From positions 1 to 40,453 of IMG/VR virus record IMGVR_UViG_3300018465_000008: DNA of 40,453 nucleotides. One strand, given 5' to 3'. Each line of letters starts with the position of its first letter. The stretch's first letter is position 1. The position numbers were made by a program, and so were the translations under genes. The notes beneath the pieces are model-generated. The model had not been told where the DNA came from and searched no databases. It saw only the letters and a list, made by a program, of their open reading frames with translations. The DNA is from a virus. Shown here in pieces: positions 29,256 to 38,288 of this stretch.

Positions 29256-29515
29256 TCCGGATCAGGGCTTTGCCCCGCGAGTCCGCCCTTCACCGCAAGC
29301 TCCTCGGCGATCGGGCCGAGTGGGACCTGACCGCGATCCTGCTGCGGAACGTTCTCCACTCCCTCAACGGGGCCAACTGGCAGCGGGCCGGCGGCAAGGG
29401 CTCCAGGCCGAAGCCGATCGACATCCCGGACGGGAAGCAGAGGAAGCCGGCCGCGCAGCGCGGTGACGAGATCGCCCGGCGGCTGCGGAACCTGAACTTG
29501 ATCCCCGCGGCCTGA
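28821..29515 (+). CDS. Tail assembly chaperone, -1 frameshift product (gpG-T-like)
   Basis: Reading the GGG codon at 29112-29114 and slipping back one base continues in the -1 frame, open from 29033 to the stop at 29515. The predicted join is 28821-29114 plus 29114-29515, 231 aa. The T-domain has a clear VEHGAEIEADLHRFYGIRLS helix-turn, then TARELLVRIRALPRESALHR and a basic C-terminus. In siphophages the long form binds the tape measure, the short form coats it, and their ratio sets tail assembly. The next gene, the tape measure, starts 22 bases after this stop, in the usual order. Confidence 0.8.
29111..29155 (+). promoter_or_regulatory. -1 ribosomal frameshift signal: GGGGGAA slip site plus hairpin
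   Basis: The heptamer GGGGGAA (29111-29117) is in the right phase: zero-frame codons are GGG GAA, and after slippage the ribosome reads GGA in the -1 frame. Six bases downstream, GGCTCCG (29124-29130) pairs with CGGAGCC (29149-29155), enclosing CGAC/GTCG (29132-29135 with 29141-29144) as an inner stem. Slip site, spacer and stem match classic -1 frameshift signals, and G-run slip sites are known in actinophage G/T genes. Confidence 0.75.
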
Positions 29516-29537
29516 CGACCTGGGCGGGGGTGTCCCC

Positions 29538-32500
29538 GTGACGGCTCCGCTCAGCGTGGGTCAGGTCAGCGTCGAGGTCACCGCGGACGTCTCGAAGCTC
29601 GCGAAGGACCTGAAAGCCAAGGTCGAGAAGTCGTTCCGTGACATCGACTTCGACAAGGCGATCCGGGACTCGATCGGCGACAAACCGATCAAGGTGCGGG
29701 TGTCGCCTGAGGTCGACACCGCCACGATCGGGGAGAAAGTCCGCAAGATCCGGCTGCCGAAGGTCAAAGTCGAACCCGAGGTCGACCCGAAAGCGATCAC
29801 GGAGCAGGTCGGGAAGGCCAAGCCGCCGAAGGTCCCGATCGAGTTGGACCCGGTCCTGGCAGCGTTTCAGGCCGAGGTCCGCCGGCAGACCCAAGCCCTC
29901 GCCGCGACGGTCAACGCGCGTGTGCCGGTCGGCGCGGACACGACCGGGTTTCGGCAGCAGGTCGGCGCCGAGCTGGGTGCGATCCAGCGTCAGCTGAAGG
30001 CGCGGATCCCGACGGAACCTGAGGGTCGGCGGCAATACGAGGCCGAGCTTCGGGCGCTCGTCGCCGCCGCATCCTCGCGGGTCAAGGCCCGGGTGGAGGT
30101 CGAGGCGGACCGGTCGGGCGGCATCCGGTCGGTGCTGTCCGGTCTGCAATCCCTCGGTGCGGCGGCCGGGTCCGCGATCGGGCAGCTGGCACAGGTCGGT
30201 AACGCCCTGTCCGGGCTGGGCTCGGTGGCCGGTGTCGCGGGCATCGTGGCCGGCGCGATCGCCGCGATCGGGTTCGCCGCGTCCGCGGCCGTGCCCGCCG
30301 TGTACGTGCTCGGCGGTGCGCTCGCGTCCCTGCCGGGTTTGCTCGCCGGTATCGGCGCCGGGTTCGCCACACTCAAGCTCGGCTTCTCCGGCATCAGCGA
30401 CGCGTTCAAGCGCCGCCCTGGTGGCGGTGGCGGGGGAGGCGGCGGTGGCGGGGGCGAGTCCCCGGAGGCCCGCGCCCGCCGTATCGCCGCGGCCGAACGC
30501 GGGGTGGAGGCGGCCCGCCGCGGGATCGCTGCCGCGTCCCGGGGGCTGCAGGCGGCGCAGCGTGGCCTTGCCGACGCGCAGCAGGCGTACACGGACGCGA
30601 TCGAGGACGAGCGGCGCGCCCAACTGGCGGTTGCGCGGGCGCGCAAGGAAGCCGCCGAGCGTATCGACGACCTCGGTCGCAGCCTGCGCGGCGCCGTCCT
30701 GGACGAGAAAGAGGCGCAGCTTGAACTCCGTGATGCGGAGCGGGACCTGCGGGCGGCGGAGACAACGTTCAACCCGGAGCTGATCGAAGAGGCGCAGCTG
30801 CGGTATGAGCGGGCGAAACTCGCCGTCGAGGAGGCGAAGGACGAGGTTGCTGACCTGGGCGAGGAGCACGCCGACGCGAACGCCAAGGGTGTCGAAGGCT
30901 CCGACGAGGTTGTTGCGGCGCTTGAGGATCAGAAGCAGGCGCAGCGGGCGGTCCAGGACGCGGCGAACGGGATCATCGACGCGCAGGACCGGGTCGCGTC
31001 CGCCAACGATGCGGTCGCCGCCTCGTACGACTCGCTGGCCTCGGCGCAGGACGCGCTCGCGCAGGCGCAGCAGAGAGCCGCTTCGGCCGGCGGCGGGGGT
31101 GGTGGGGGCGGGTTCGGGCAGGACTTGGTCAAGCTCGCGCCGGCTGCGCAAGAGTTCGTCGATGCGATCAAGCGCCTCAAGCCTGCGTTTGATTCGCTTC
31201 GTCTCGACGTGCAACAGCGCCTGTTCCAGGGGCTGGGCGAGACGGTCACGGATGTCTTCTACGCGTGGGAGGACCAGCTCCACGACACGCTCGGATCGTT
31301 CGCGACGACGTTCAACACCTTGTTCAAGGATCTCGGACAGACCCTCCAGAAAGAGGACGTCATCCAGGGGCTCGCCGCGGGGGCGGAGTCCGTCCGGGAG
31401 AACTTCGAGAAGGTCGGCAAGGTCATCGTCGGCCCGCTGCTGGAGGCGTTCGCGGCGCTGTCGGAGGCGGCCGATCCGTTCATCGACGCGGTCGGGGATT
31501 CGCTCGCGAATGGGCTGCAGAAGTTCTCGGACAAGGTCACCGACATGGCCGAGGACGGCCGGCTGGACGCGTTCTTCCAGCGGGCGACGGGCTACTTCGA
31601 GGACTTCAAGGACATCGCGAGGGACGTCGGGTCGATCCTCGGCTCGGTCTTCTCGATCCTCACCGACTCGGAACTCTCCGACGCCGAGTCGCCGTTCGAG
31701 CAGTTCAAGAACGGCATCAACGATCTCGCTGAGGTGCTGAAGGACCCGAAGGTCCGCGAGGAGATCCAGGGCTACATCGAGGACTTCAAAGGCTTCGCGA
31801 CCACGGTGATGGACTTGGTCGAGACCGCCGATGACATCTCGGACTTCTTCCGCAACCTCGACCCGGGCGACGACGGCGCTTTCCTGGGCCAGTACGAGCT
31901 CCTCGCCACGATCGGCGACAAGATCGCCGCCGTGGACTGGGGTGCGCTCGGCACCACCGTCAAGGAAGAGGCCAAGAAGATCGGCTCGGCGGTCTGGGAT
32001 GGCCTCAAGGCCGGCTGGGATGCGGTCGCCGACGTGGGCGGCTGGATCGCCTCGAAGCTGTGGCAGGGTCCGGACAGCCTCGTCGGGAAGGTCAAGGCGG
32101 GGCTCGGGATCGCCAGCCCCTCCCGGGTCTTCATGGAGATCGGCAAGGACATCATCCGAGGCCTGATGAACGGCATCAGCGCCCAGTTCGGTGCGCTCGG
32201 CGCGAAGGCGCGGGAGATCCCCGGGAAGATCCGCGACGGTGTCGGTGCGGCGGGCTCGCTGCTGCTGCAGAAGGGCCGCGACTTCGTCACCGGCCTGCGC
32301 AGCGGTATCTCGTCGCAGTTCACGTCATTGTCCTCGACCGCGTCGAATCTTCGGGGGAAGGTCACGTCGGGGCTCGGCAACGTCGGCAACCTGCTTTACA
32401 GCGCGGGCCGGGCGATCGTGTCCAGCCTCATGTCGGGTATCCGGTCGATGCTGTCCTCGCTCGGGAGCCTCCTCGGTTCGGTCGGGACGTTCATCAAGAA

Positions 32501-32822
32501 CAACAAGGGTCCGATTGAGAAAGACCGCCGCCTGCTCATCCCCGAGGGCGCGGCCATCATCCAGGGCCTCATCGCCGGTATCGCCTCCGGCCGCGGTGAC
32601 CTGCACGCGGAGCTGAACGGCATCACGGACATGATCTCGGCGGATGCGGCGGCCCGCCTCGACTACGGCATCTCCGGTGCGATCACCGCACCGGACCCGG
32701 CGCCGCTGCTGGTCGGCGTGGACCGGTCGTCGACCGGTGACTGGCTGGTGGACGGGCTGCGCCGGCACATCCAGATCCGGCACGGCGGGAACGTCACCGT
32801 GGCGCTCGGGAACGGGAGGTAG
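29538..32822 (+). CDS. Tape measure protein
   Basis: GTG 29538 has GGGGG at 29526-29530. The 1094-aa protein shows all tape-measure features: a charged N-terminus with repeated KVRVSPEVDTATIGEKV- and PKVKVEPEVDPKAI-like strand units, hydrophobic Ala/Gly segments (~200-285), and a 12-residue polyglycine linker (near 295-306). A long Ala/Arg/Glu coiled-coil region and a second Gly run (~519) follow. The C-terminus is amphipathic with repeated motifs (KIRDGVGAAGSLLLQKGRDF, then LRGKVTSGLGNVGNLL). By the usual ~0.15 nm per residue, the tail would be about 160 nm. No lytic enzyme domain is visible in it. It follows the chaperones directly. Confidence 0.9.
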   Translation: MTAPLSVGQVSVEVTADVSKLAKDLKAKVEKSFRDIDFDKAIRDSIGDKPIKVRVSPEVDTATIGEKVRKIRLPKVKVEPEVDPKAITEQVGKAKPPKVPIELDPVLAAFQAEVRRQTQALAATVNARVPVGADTTGFRQQVGAELGAIQRQLKARIPTEPEGRRQYEAELRALVAAASSRVKARVEVEADRSGGIRSVLSGLQSLGAAAGSAIGQLAQVGNALSGLGSVAGVAGIVAGAIAAIGFAASAAVPAVYVLGGALASLPGLLAGIGAGFATLKLGFSGISDAFKRRPGGGGGGGGGGGGESPEARARRIAAAERGVEAARRGIAAASRGLQAAQRGLADAQQAYTDAIEDERRAQLAVARARKEAAERIDDLGRSLRGAVLDEKEAQLELRDAERDLRAAETTFNPELIEEAQLRYERAKLAVEEAKDEVADLGEEHADANAKGVEGSDEVVAALEDQKQAQRAVQDAANGIIDAQDRVASANDAVAASYDSLASAQDALAQAQQRAASAGGGGGGGGFGQDLVKLAPAAQEFVDAIKRLKPAFDSLRLDVQQRLFQGLGETVTDVFYAWEDQLHDTLGSFATTFNTLFKDLGQTLQKEDVIQGLAAGAESVRENFEKVGKVIVGPLLEAFAALSEAADPFIDAVGDSLANGLQKFSDKVTDMAEDGRLDAFFQRATGYFEDFKDIARDVGSILGSVFSILTDSELSDAESPFEQFKNGINDLAEVLKDPKVREEIQGYIEDFKGFATTVMDLVETADDISDFFRNLDPGDDGAFLGQYELLATIGDKIAAVDWGALGTTVKEEAKKIGSAVWDGLKAGWDAVADVGGWIASKLWQGPDSLVGKVKAGLGIASPSRVFMEIGKDIIRGLMNGISAQFGALGAKAREIPGKIRDGVGAAGSLLLQKGRDFVTGLRSGISSQFTSLSSTASNLRGKVTSGLGNVGNLLYSAGRAIVSSLMSGIRSMLSSLGSLLGSVGTFIKNNKGPIEKDRRLLIPEGAAIIQGLIAGIASGRGDLHAELNGITDMISADAAARLDYGISGAITAPDPAPLLVGVDRSSTGDWLVDGLRRHIQIRHGGNVTVALGNGR

Positions 32823-32825
32823 CCG

Positions 32826-34607
32826 GTGGCTCGCACCCTGTTCGGCGGGTCACCCGCCGACTATGCGGCGACAACGCAGGTCATCGGCCAGTACACGGTG
32901 CCGGTCGTGCAGCCGGGAGTGTCGCTGACGGCGTGGACGGCCCGGACCGGCGGGTCGCAGCTCGTCGACCTCGAGACCGCCGCGGGTGCCGCTGCGACGG
33001 TCGTGACGGCCGACGAGCTGGGCCGGGTGCTGTTCTACGGCCCGGACCCGTACACGGTGCCGATCTGGTTGCAGGACCCGCCGTCTGGGGTCCGGTATCG
33101 GATCGATCCCGCGTCAGGTGCCGGCGGCGGGTCGGCCGGTGCGCCGAACACGGTGGTGGTTGCCGCGTCCGGGAGCGGGATCACGGACGCGGACTACTTC
33201 TGTGACGGGACCGCCGACGACGTCGAGATCAACGCGGCGTTGGCGGCGGTCCGGGCGGCAGGCGGCGGGACGGTCCAGTTGACCGGCGGCTCGTACATCC
33301 TTGCCGCACCGATCGTCATGGAGGGCTTCGACGACGTCGACGTCGCGCAGGATCTGTACCTGCGCGGCGCCGGCCCGGCGAACACGACCCTCGCCGTCTC
33401 CAGCGGCGTGTCCGCGGGGATCCGGTGGACGGCGTCCGTTCGCGCGCACGTCTGGGACGTCGGCATCGTGATGGCCGGCTCGTCGGACGGCGTCCAGGCG
33501 GTCCCGACTGCTACGCCGGCGGCCGGGCACCGCTCGGCGTGGCTGTCGTCGATCGCCCGGGTGCAGGTGCAGGGCCCGTTCGACGGCTCCGACACCGGCT
33601 GGGCGTTCGACCTCGACAACGTGTTCCGGTCGACGATCGAGAACGTCGAGGTCAACGGCACCACGAACGGGATGCGCTGGTACAACTCCGATTCGGATTT
33701 CAACGCCGGCGATTCGACGATCAACCGCTGCTTCGTCGACCTGAGCAGTGGCGCGGCCGGCGGTATCGCATACTCGATGGAGTCCGCGGCGGGGAACATG
33801 AACCAGCTGCTGTTCATGACATGTCATGCGATCGCGAACGCGGGAGTCGCGAACACGGTCTGCTGGCGGTTCGCCGGGGCCGGGGCGACCTCCCACATCC
33901 GGATGATCAACTGCAATGTGGAGCAGTTCGCCGTCACGATCCTGCTCGCTGCGACCGCCTACGACATCGACGCGGACTTCGTGCACGTCACCCTCCGCAA
34001 CGGCTCGACGCTCGCGGACCTGGACGGGCACGACTCCCGGATCCGGGTCGGGCAGGCATACGTCGAACCGTCCGCGACCACGCTGCTCATCGACGACGAC
34101 AACAACTTCTCCCGCAAACCGAACATCGTCGGCCCGATCGCGCTCTACGCCGACACCGGCTCGACCGTCAACGCCGACGTCGACGCGTACTGCATCGTCC
34201 GGGACATCACCTACGACGGGCCCGGCACCGTGGCCGCCGCCGTCAAGGTCGGCCCGGGCGTGACCACGCAGTCGCCGGCGATCGCCCTCACGGACGCGGC
34301 CACGGTCGCCACCGACGCGTCCCTCGGCTCGACGTTCGCCGTGACGGCGATGGCCGGCAACCGGACGATCGGCGTCCCGACGAACCCGACACCGGGCCAG
34401 GAGATCACCTGGCGGTTGACCGCCTCAGGTGGCGCCCGCACGCCCGTGTTCGCGACCGGCGCCGGCGGTTTCGTCCTCGCCGGCGGCACCCCCGCGGTGA
34501 CGGTGTCGGCGATCGCTTCCGGGTCCACCGCCGAGGTCAGCGCGGTCTACAACGCGACCGACAACCGGTGGCGGATCAGCCGCTACCAAACCTTCACGGC
34601 CACATAG
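32826..34607 (+). CDS. Beta-helix tail spike / minor tail protein
   Basis: GTG 32826 has GGGAGGT in the end of the tape measure gene. The 593-aa protein has a ~95-residue N-terminal tail-binding part, a Gly/Ser linker (GAGGGSAGAP), and a pectate-lyase-like beta-helix region (~115-470). That region opens with the typical DDVEINAALAAVRAAGGGTV segment and continues with repeated strands such as STIENVEVNGTTNGMRW. The last ~110 residues form a beta C-domain (TFAVTAMAGNRTIGVPTNPT, ending WRISRYQTFT) seen on many phage fibres. It probably recognises or degrades a surface glycan. It lies directly after the tape measure, earlier than usual. Confidence 0.75.
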   Translation: MARTLFGGSPADYAATTQVIGQYTVPVVQPGVSLTAWTARTGGSQLVDLETAAGAAATVVTADELGRVLFYGPDPYTVPIWLQDPPSGVRYRIDPASGAGGGSAGAPNTVVVAASGSGITDADYFCDGTADDVEINAALAAVRAAGGGTVQLTGGSYILAAPIVMEGFDDVDVAQDLYLRGAGPANTTLAVSSGVSAGIRWTASVRAHVWDVGIVMAGSSDGVQAVPTATPAAGHRSAWLSSIARVQVQGPFDGSDTGWAFDLDNVFRSTIENVEVNGTTNGMRWYNSDSDFNAGDSTINRCFVDLSSGAAGGIAYSMESAAGNMNQLLFMTCHAIANAGVANTVCWRFAGAGATSHIRMINCNVEQFAVTILLAATAYDIDADFVHVTLRNGSTLADLDGHDSRIRVGQAYVEPSATTLLIDDDNNFSRKPNIVGPIALYADTGSTVNADVDAYCIVRDITYDGPGTVAAAVKVGPGVTTQSPAIALTDAATVATDASLGSTFAVTAMAGNRTIGVPTNPTPGQEITWRLTASGGARTPVFATGAGGFVLAGGTPAVTVSAIASGSTAEVSAVYNATDNRWRISRYQTFTAT

Positions 34608-34622
34608 CGGGGGGTGGACTGA

Positions 34623-37508
34623 GTGCCGCTGTTCATCACCCCCGCTACGTCCCGCACCGGCTCGCCGTTTCCCGACGCGCCGCTGGACGTCACGTTCGAG
34701 ATGGCGTGGGGCGCGGACCTGACCGCGGCGCCGCGCACCTGGACGTGGACGGACATGACCGGCAGGCTCCTCGCCAACGCGGTCAACGTCACCCGCGGTG
34801 TGTCCCCGGGCGCGTCCGAGGCTTCGGCGACGACCGGCAGTGTCGTGCTCGCCAACGACGACGGGCACCTGACGCCGAAGAACCGGCAGTCGCCGTACAC
34901 GATCACCCGCGCCGTGCCGGGCCGGCTGCGGGTCCGCCCGCACACCGGCGACGGCGTCGACGGCTTCGACCGGCCCCCGGCCGGTGACATCACCTGGGGG
35001 TACGCCGAGACCGGGCAGGTGTGGGGCTGGGCAGCGACCCTGCCGTACACCACGAGCACGGACTTCGCCCTCAACGGCACCCAGGGCATCCACCGCGTCC
35101 AGGCGGCGAACGGCTACCGGATCTCGTCGCTGCAGATCCTTGACCGGGACGTCGACATGTACGGCACCGTCACCCTCGACGCGCTGCCGACCGGCGGCGC
35201 CGCGAACCTGGGGTTCGCCGCCCGGCAGACGGACCTGTCGAACTACATCCAGCTGCGGGCGCAGGTTCTGGCGTCGACCGGCGTCGTCACCGCGCAGATC
35301 CTGCGCCGTGTCGACAACGTCGACACGACCCTCGCCAGCATCCCGACCGTCCTGACCGTGACACCGGGCATGCCGATCCACCTGCACGCCCGCCTCGACG
35401 GCCCGGACCTGTACCTGAGCGTGTGGCTCGGCGCGGACCCGGAGCCGGACACATGGACGGCGTCCGCGACGACGGTCCTGACCGTCAACAACCTCGGGCA
35501 CGGGCTCCGTTCCGGCGTCACCTCCACCGCGACGGTCCTGCCGGACATGGCCTGGGACAACGTCGCCATCGTCCCGTTCTCAACCCGCCTGGCCGGGCAC
35601 GCCGACGACTGGAAGCCCACGTTCCTGCCGGCGGCAGGCGGCTACACCTGGTCGCAGGTCACCGTCGGGATCTCCGGCATCCGGCGCCGGCTCGCCCGCG
35701 GGCAGGCACCCGCGCGGTCGCCGCTACGCGCTGCGGCCGAGATCTACCGGGCCGCCGGGCAGCCGCTGATCGCGTACTGGCCGCTCGAGGACGAGTCCGA
35801 TTCGAAGCGGGCGCTCAACGTCGTCGACGACCGCCGGCCGATGACCGTCGGCACGCTGCCGGTGTCGTTCGGCGCCTACACCCCGCCCGCCCCGACGACG
35901 AGTTCCAGGCGGTGGGGGACCGCACCGATCGCGGACCTGTCCGACGGGGGCCGGCTGTCCGGCACCGTGCAGGCGGGCACGTCGTCGCCGACACAGTTCG
36001 CAGTGCGGGGCCTGTTCGGGGTGTATGCGCCGGGGTTCGGCGCCGACATTCCGATCATGGACATCGTGTTCACGGGCGGGCCGTGGGCGAAGTGGACGCT
36101 GCTGCAGTTCGCAAGCGGGGTCCTGGCCGTCCAGCTGTGGGATCAGGTCGGCGGTCACACGTTCTCGACCGGTGTCGGCGCGGCCACGACCGGGCTGGGC
36201 CAGTACCAGGTCGACGCGATCCAGTCCGGGGCCGACGTGGACCTGCGGCTGTGGGTCGGCACGTCGGCGGGATCCGGTTACGTGCTGACGAACCTGCCGG
36301 GGATGACGCTGGCGCGGGTGGCCAGGGTGGTCGTCAACCCGCTGTCGGTCGTCAACTCGGCCGCGTCCAACGACCTGGGCAAGCAGTGGGCGGCCGGGCA
36401 CGTGCAGGTGTGGGACACCTGCGACATCCCGATCGACGCCGACAGCGCCACCGACCCCGACACCGGGTTCATCAGCAGGGTGTGGCAGGCGTGGGCCGGT
36501 GAGAACGCCCACCGGCGGTTGGCCCGCCTGTGCGCCGCGGAGGGCGTGCCGATGACCGTCACCACGCTGACCGATGCGGCGCTGGCGACACCGATGGGTG
36601 CGCAGCCGGACGCGCCGCTGCTGGATCTGCTCGGCGAGTGCGCCCGCACGGACGGCGGCCTGCTCTTCGAGGGCGCGTTCGACCTCGCGTATCTGCCGCG
36701 CGGGGAACGCTACAACCGGGACCCGGGCCTGACCGTCGACCTGGCCACCTACCGGGTCGGGTCGGGTGAACAGGAGCAGGTGCTGCTGCCCGTCTACGAC
36801 GATCAAGGCCTGATCAACGACGCCACGGTCTCCCGGACCGGCGGGTCGAGCGCCCGCTACGAGGACCTCGATCACATCGAGGAGAACGGCCGCTACTCCG
36901 ACTCCCGGGAGATCAACGCCCTGGACGACGAGCAGCCGCCGGCGCATGCCGCCTGGGATGTGCGCGTCGGCACGGTCGAGGATCTGCGCTACCCGGACCT
37001 GAACCTCGACCTCGCCGCGAACCCGGACCTGATCGGGCAGTGGCTCGGCTGCGACGTCGGCTCGCGGATCACCCGCACGAATCCGCCGGAGCCTGCGACG
37101 TCGGGGGAGCCGATCGAGCAGGTCCTGTACGGCTACACGGAGACGCTCGCCCCGACGGAGTGGTCGGTGAAGGCGAACTGCGCCCCGTACGAGCCGTGGC
37201 AGATCGCGGTCGTCGACGACGGCACCACCGGCGCAGTCGAGTCGACGGCCGCGTACGTGTCGGTTCCGGCCGGGGCCGCGTCCACGTCGATTCAGGTGAC
37301 GGACACCTTCCTGCCGTGGACGACCGACCCGGCGGACATGCCGATCGACGTGCTCGCTGAGACCGGTGAGCAGCTGCGGGTGACCGCGATTGCGGGGACG
37401 TCGTCGCCGCAGACGTGGACGGTGGTCCGTGCCGTCAACGGCATCTCGGGGTTCCTGCCGGCGCTGACGACGATCCGGCTCGTGACGCCCGCTATCCCCG
37501 GCCTGTAG
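34623..37508 (+). CDS. Large minor tail / baseplate protein
   Basis: GTG 34623 follows GGGGGTGGA. The 961-aa protein begins with a beta domain resembling Dit/distal-tail or actinophage minor tail proteins (DVTFEMAWGADLTAAPRTWT; the NVTRGVS segment). A middle region has LamG-like beta-sandwich features (GYRISSLQILDRDVDMYGTV, LNVVDDRRPMTVG). A Tal-like part follows around NAHRRLARLCAAEGVPMTV and LLDLLGECARTDGGLLFEGA, and the protein ends in a compact beta domain. These pieces fit a fusion of baseplate hub parts. It is the likely central baseplate protein of this siphophage. Confidence 0.75.
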   Translation: MPLFITPATSRTGSPFPDAPLDVTFEMAWGADLTAAPRTWTWTDMTGRLLANAVNVTRGVSPGASEASATTGSVVLANDDGHLTPKNRQSPYTITRAVPGRLRVRPHTGDGVDGFDRPPAGDITWGYAETGQVWGWAATLPYTTSTDFALNGTQGIHRVQAANGYRISSLQILDRDVDMYGTVTLDALPTGGAANLGFAARQTDLSNYIQLRAQVLASTGVVTAQILRRVDNVDTTLASIPTVLTVTPGMPIHLHARLDGPDLYLSVWLGADPEPDTWTASATTVLTVNNLGHGLRSGVTSTATVLPDMAWDNVAIVPFSTRLAGHADDWKPTFLPAAGGYTWSQVTVGISGIRRRLARGQAPARSPLRAAAEIYRAAGQPLIAYWPLEDESDSKRALNVVDDRRPMTVGTLPVSFGAYTPPAPTTSSRRWGTAPIADLSDGGRLSGTVQAGTSSPTQFAVRGLFGVYAPGFGADIPIMDIVFTGGPWAKWTLLQFASGVLAVQLWDQVGGHTFSTGVGAATTGLGQYQVDAIQSGADVDLRLWVGTSAGSGYVLTNLPGMTLARVARVVVNPLSVVNSAASNDLGKQWAAGHVQVWDTCDIPIDADSATDPDTGFISRVWQAWAGENAHRRLARLCAAEGVPMTVTTLTDAALATPMGAQPDAPLLDLLGECARTDGGLLFEGAFDLAYLPRGERYNRDPGLTVDLATYRVGSGEQEQVLLPVYDDQGLINDATVSRTGGSSARYEDLDHIEENGRYSDSREINALDDEQPPAHAAWDVRVGTVEDLRYPDLNLDLAANPDLIGQWLGCDVGSRITRTNPPEPATSGEPIEQVLYGYTETLAPTEWSVKANCAPYEPWQIAVVDDGTTGAVESTAAYVSVPAGAASTSIQVTDTFLPWTTDPADMPIDVLAETGEQLRVTAIAGTSSPQTWTVVRAVNGISGFLPALTTIRLVTPAIPGL

Positions 37509-37521
37509 AAGGGAGCTGATC

Positions 37522-38025
37522 ATGGCGTGGTTTCTTCCTGGGCAGAAGCTGACCGCGGACCGGCTCAACGCGCCGCTGCCGATCATCCGCCGCAAGTCCG
37601 CCGACGAAACCGTCACGAACTCGGCCAGCCTGCAGGACGACGACGACCTGTGGTTCCCGATCCCGCGCGCGAACACGTTCTGGCAGATCCGCTGCGACCT
37701 CATGTACTCCGGCACGACGACCGGCGACTTCGCCGTGTCGTTCTTCTTCCCGGCCGGGTGCCGCGCCGACGTCGGCAAGATCGGCTATTCGACGGCGCTG
37801 GCGATGGAATCCGTTGCGTTCGCGAACTACACGTCCGGTTCGGGGCTGACCTGCGGCGGGAACGGCGCCGGAAACAGCCTCGTCGCGTTCTTCACCATCG
37901 GCCTGTCCGTCGGCGCGAACATCGGCAACTTCCGGGTGCGGTTCGCCCAGGCCACCGCCGTCGCCGCCGAGGTCGCCCGGATGCGGGAAGGCTCAACCCT
38001 GTCGGCGCTGCAGGTCCAGACGTGA
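37522..38025 (+). CDS. Minor tail protein (167 aa)
   Basis: ATG 37522 has GGGAG upstream. The sequence begins MAWFLPGQKLTADRLNAPLP, a motif at the start of many small baseplate-associated actinophage proteins, and then is beta-rich (RANTFWQIRCDLMYSGTTTG, FAVSFFFPAGC). It has a Gly-rich stretch (TSGSGLTCGGNGAGNS) near the middle. It is probably a small receptor-binding or baseplate-tip protein. Its stop shares a base with the next start. Confidence 0.65.
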   Translation: MAWFLPGQKLTADRLNAPLPIIRRKSADETVTNSASLQDDDDLWFPIPRANTFWQIRCDLMYSGTTTGDFAVSFFFPAGCRADVGKIGYSTALAMESVAFANYTSGSGLTCGGNGAGNSLVAFFTIGLSVGANIGNFRVRFAQATAVAAEVARMREGSTLSALQVQT

Positions 38026-38288
38026 TGACCGGCCTGCCGTACGAGGCGATATGCGTGGGCGGCCCGCTCGACGGGTCGCCCTGGCTGTCGCGGTTCCCCC
38101 GCGGGTTCGTCCTCGCGGACAAACCCCGCCGCATGGTGTGGATCTACAAGTGGGACGGACACAACTGGCGCATCGACCCCGCCGGGCACGCCGGCGACAA
38201 CCGCTGGCTGTCCGACGACGCGGCACTGCAGGCGGCCCTCGGCGCCGACTTCGACGTCGTCGCGCTACCCCAGGCGGGTGAGCGCTGA
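38025..38288 (+). CDS. Hypothetical protein (87 aa)
   Basis: ATG 38025 overlaps the previous stop (TGATG); GTG 38022 one codon upstream is a less likely start. The short protein has a CVGGPLDGSPWLSRFPRGF opening and a beta-rich middle with MVWIYKWDGHNWRIDP, then a helix. No family is recognised. It lies between tail fibre genes and the lysin, so it may be a tail or lysis accessory. Its stop overlaps the lysin start. Confidence 0.6.
   Translation: MTGLPYEAICVGGPLDGSPWLSRFPRGFVLADKPRRMVWIYKWDGHNWRIDPAGHAGDNRWLSDDAALQAALGADFDVVALPQAGER

Noticed and set aside
30418-30460. Long G-rich run in the tape measure gene that might be a sequencing error.
   Set aside because: The frame stays open on both sides and encodes a polyglycine linker, a common feature between tape-measure domains. 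A second Gly run occurs near 31093.
29364-31283. Long minus-strand frame opposite the tape measure gene.
   Set aside because: The product is Arg/Leu/Asp-rich with no domain. The plus strand carries an unmistakable tape measure with a ribosome site.
35724-37778. Long minus-strand frame opposite the baseplate gene.
   Set aside because: Low-complexity Arg/Gly/Val product and no start signal. It is explained by GC-rich codon bias of the opposite strand.
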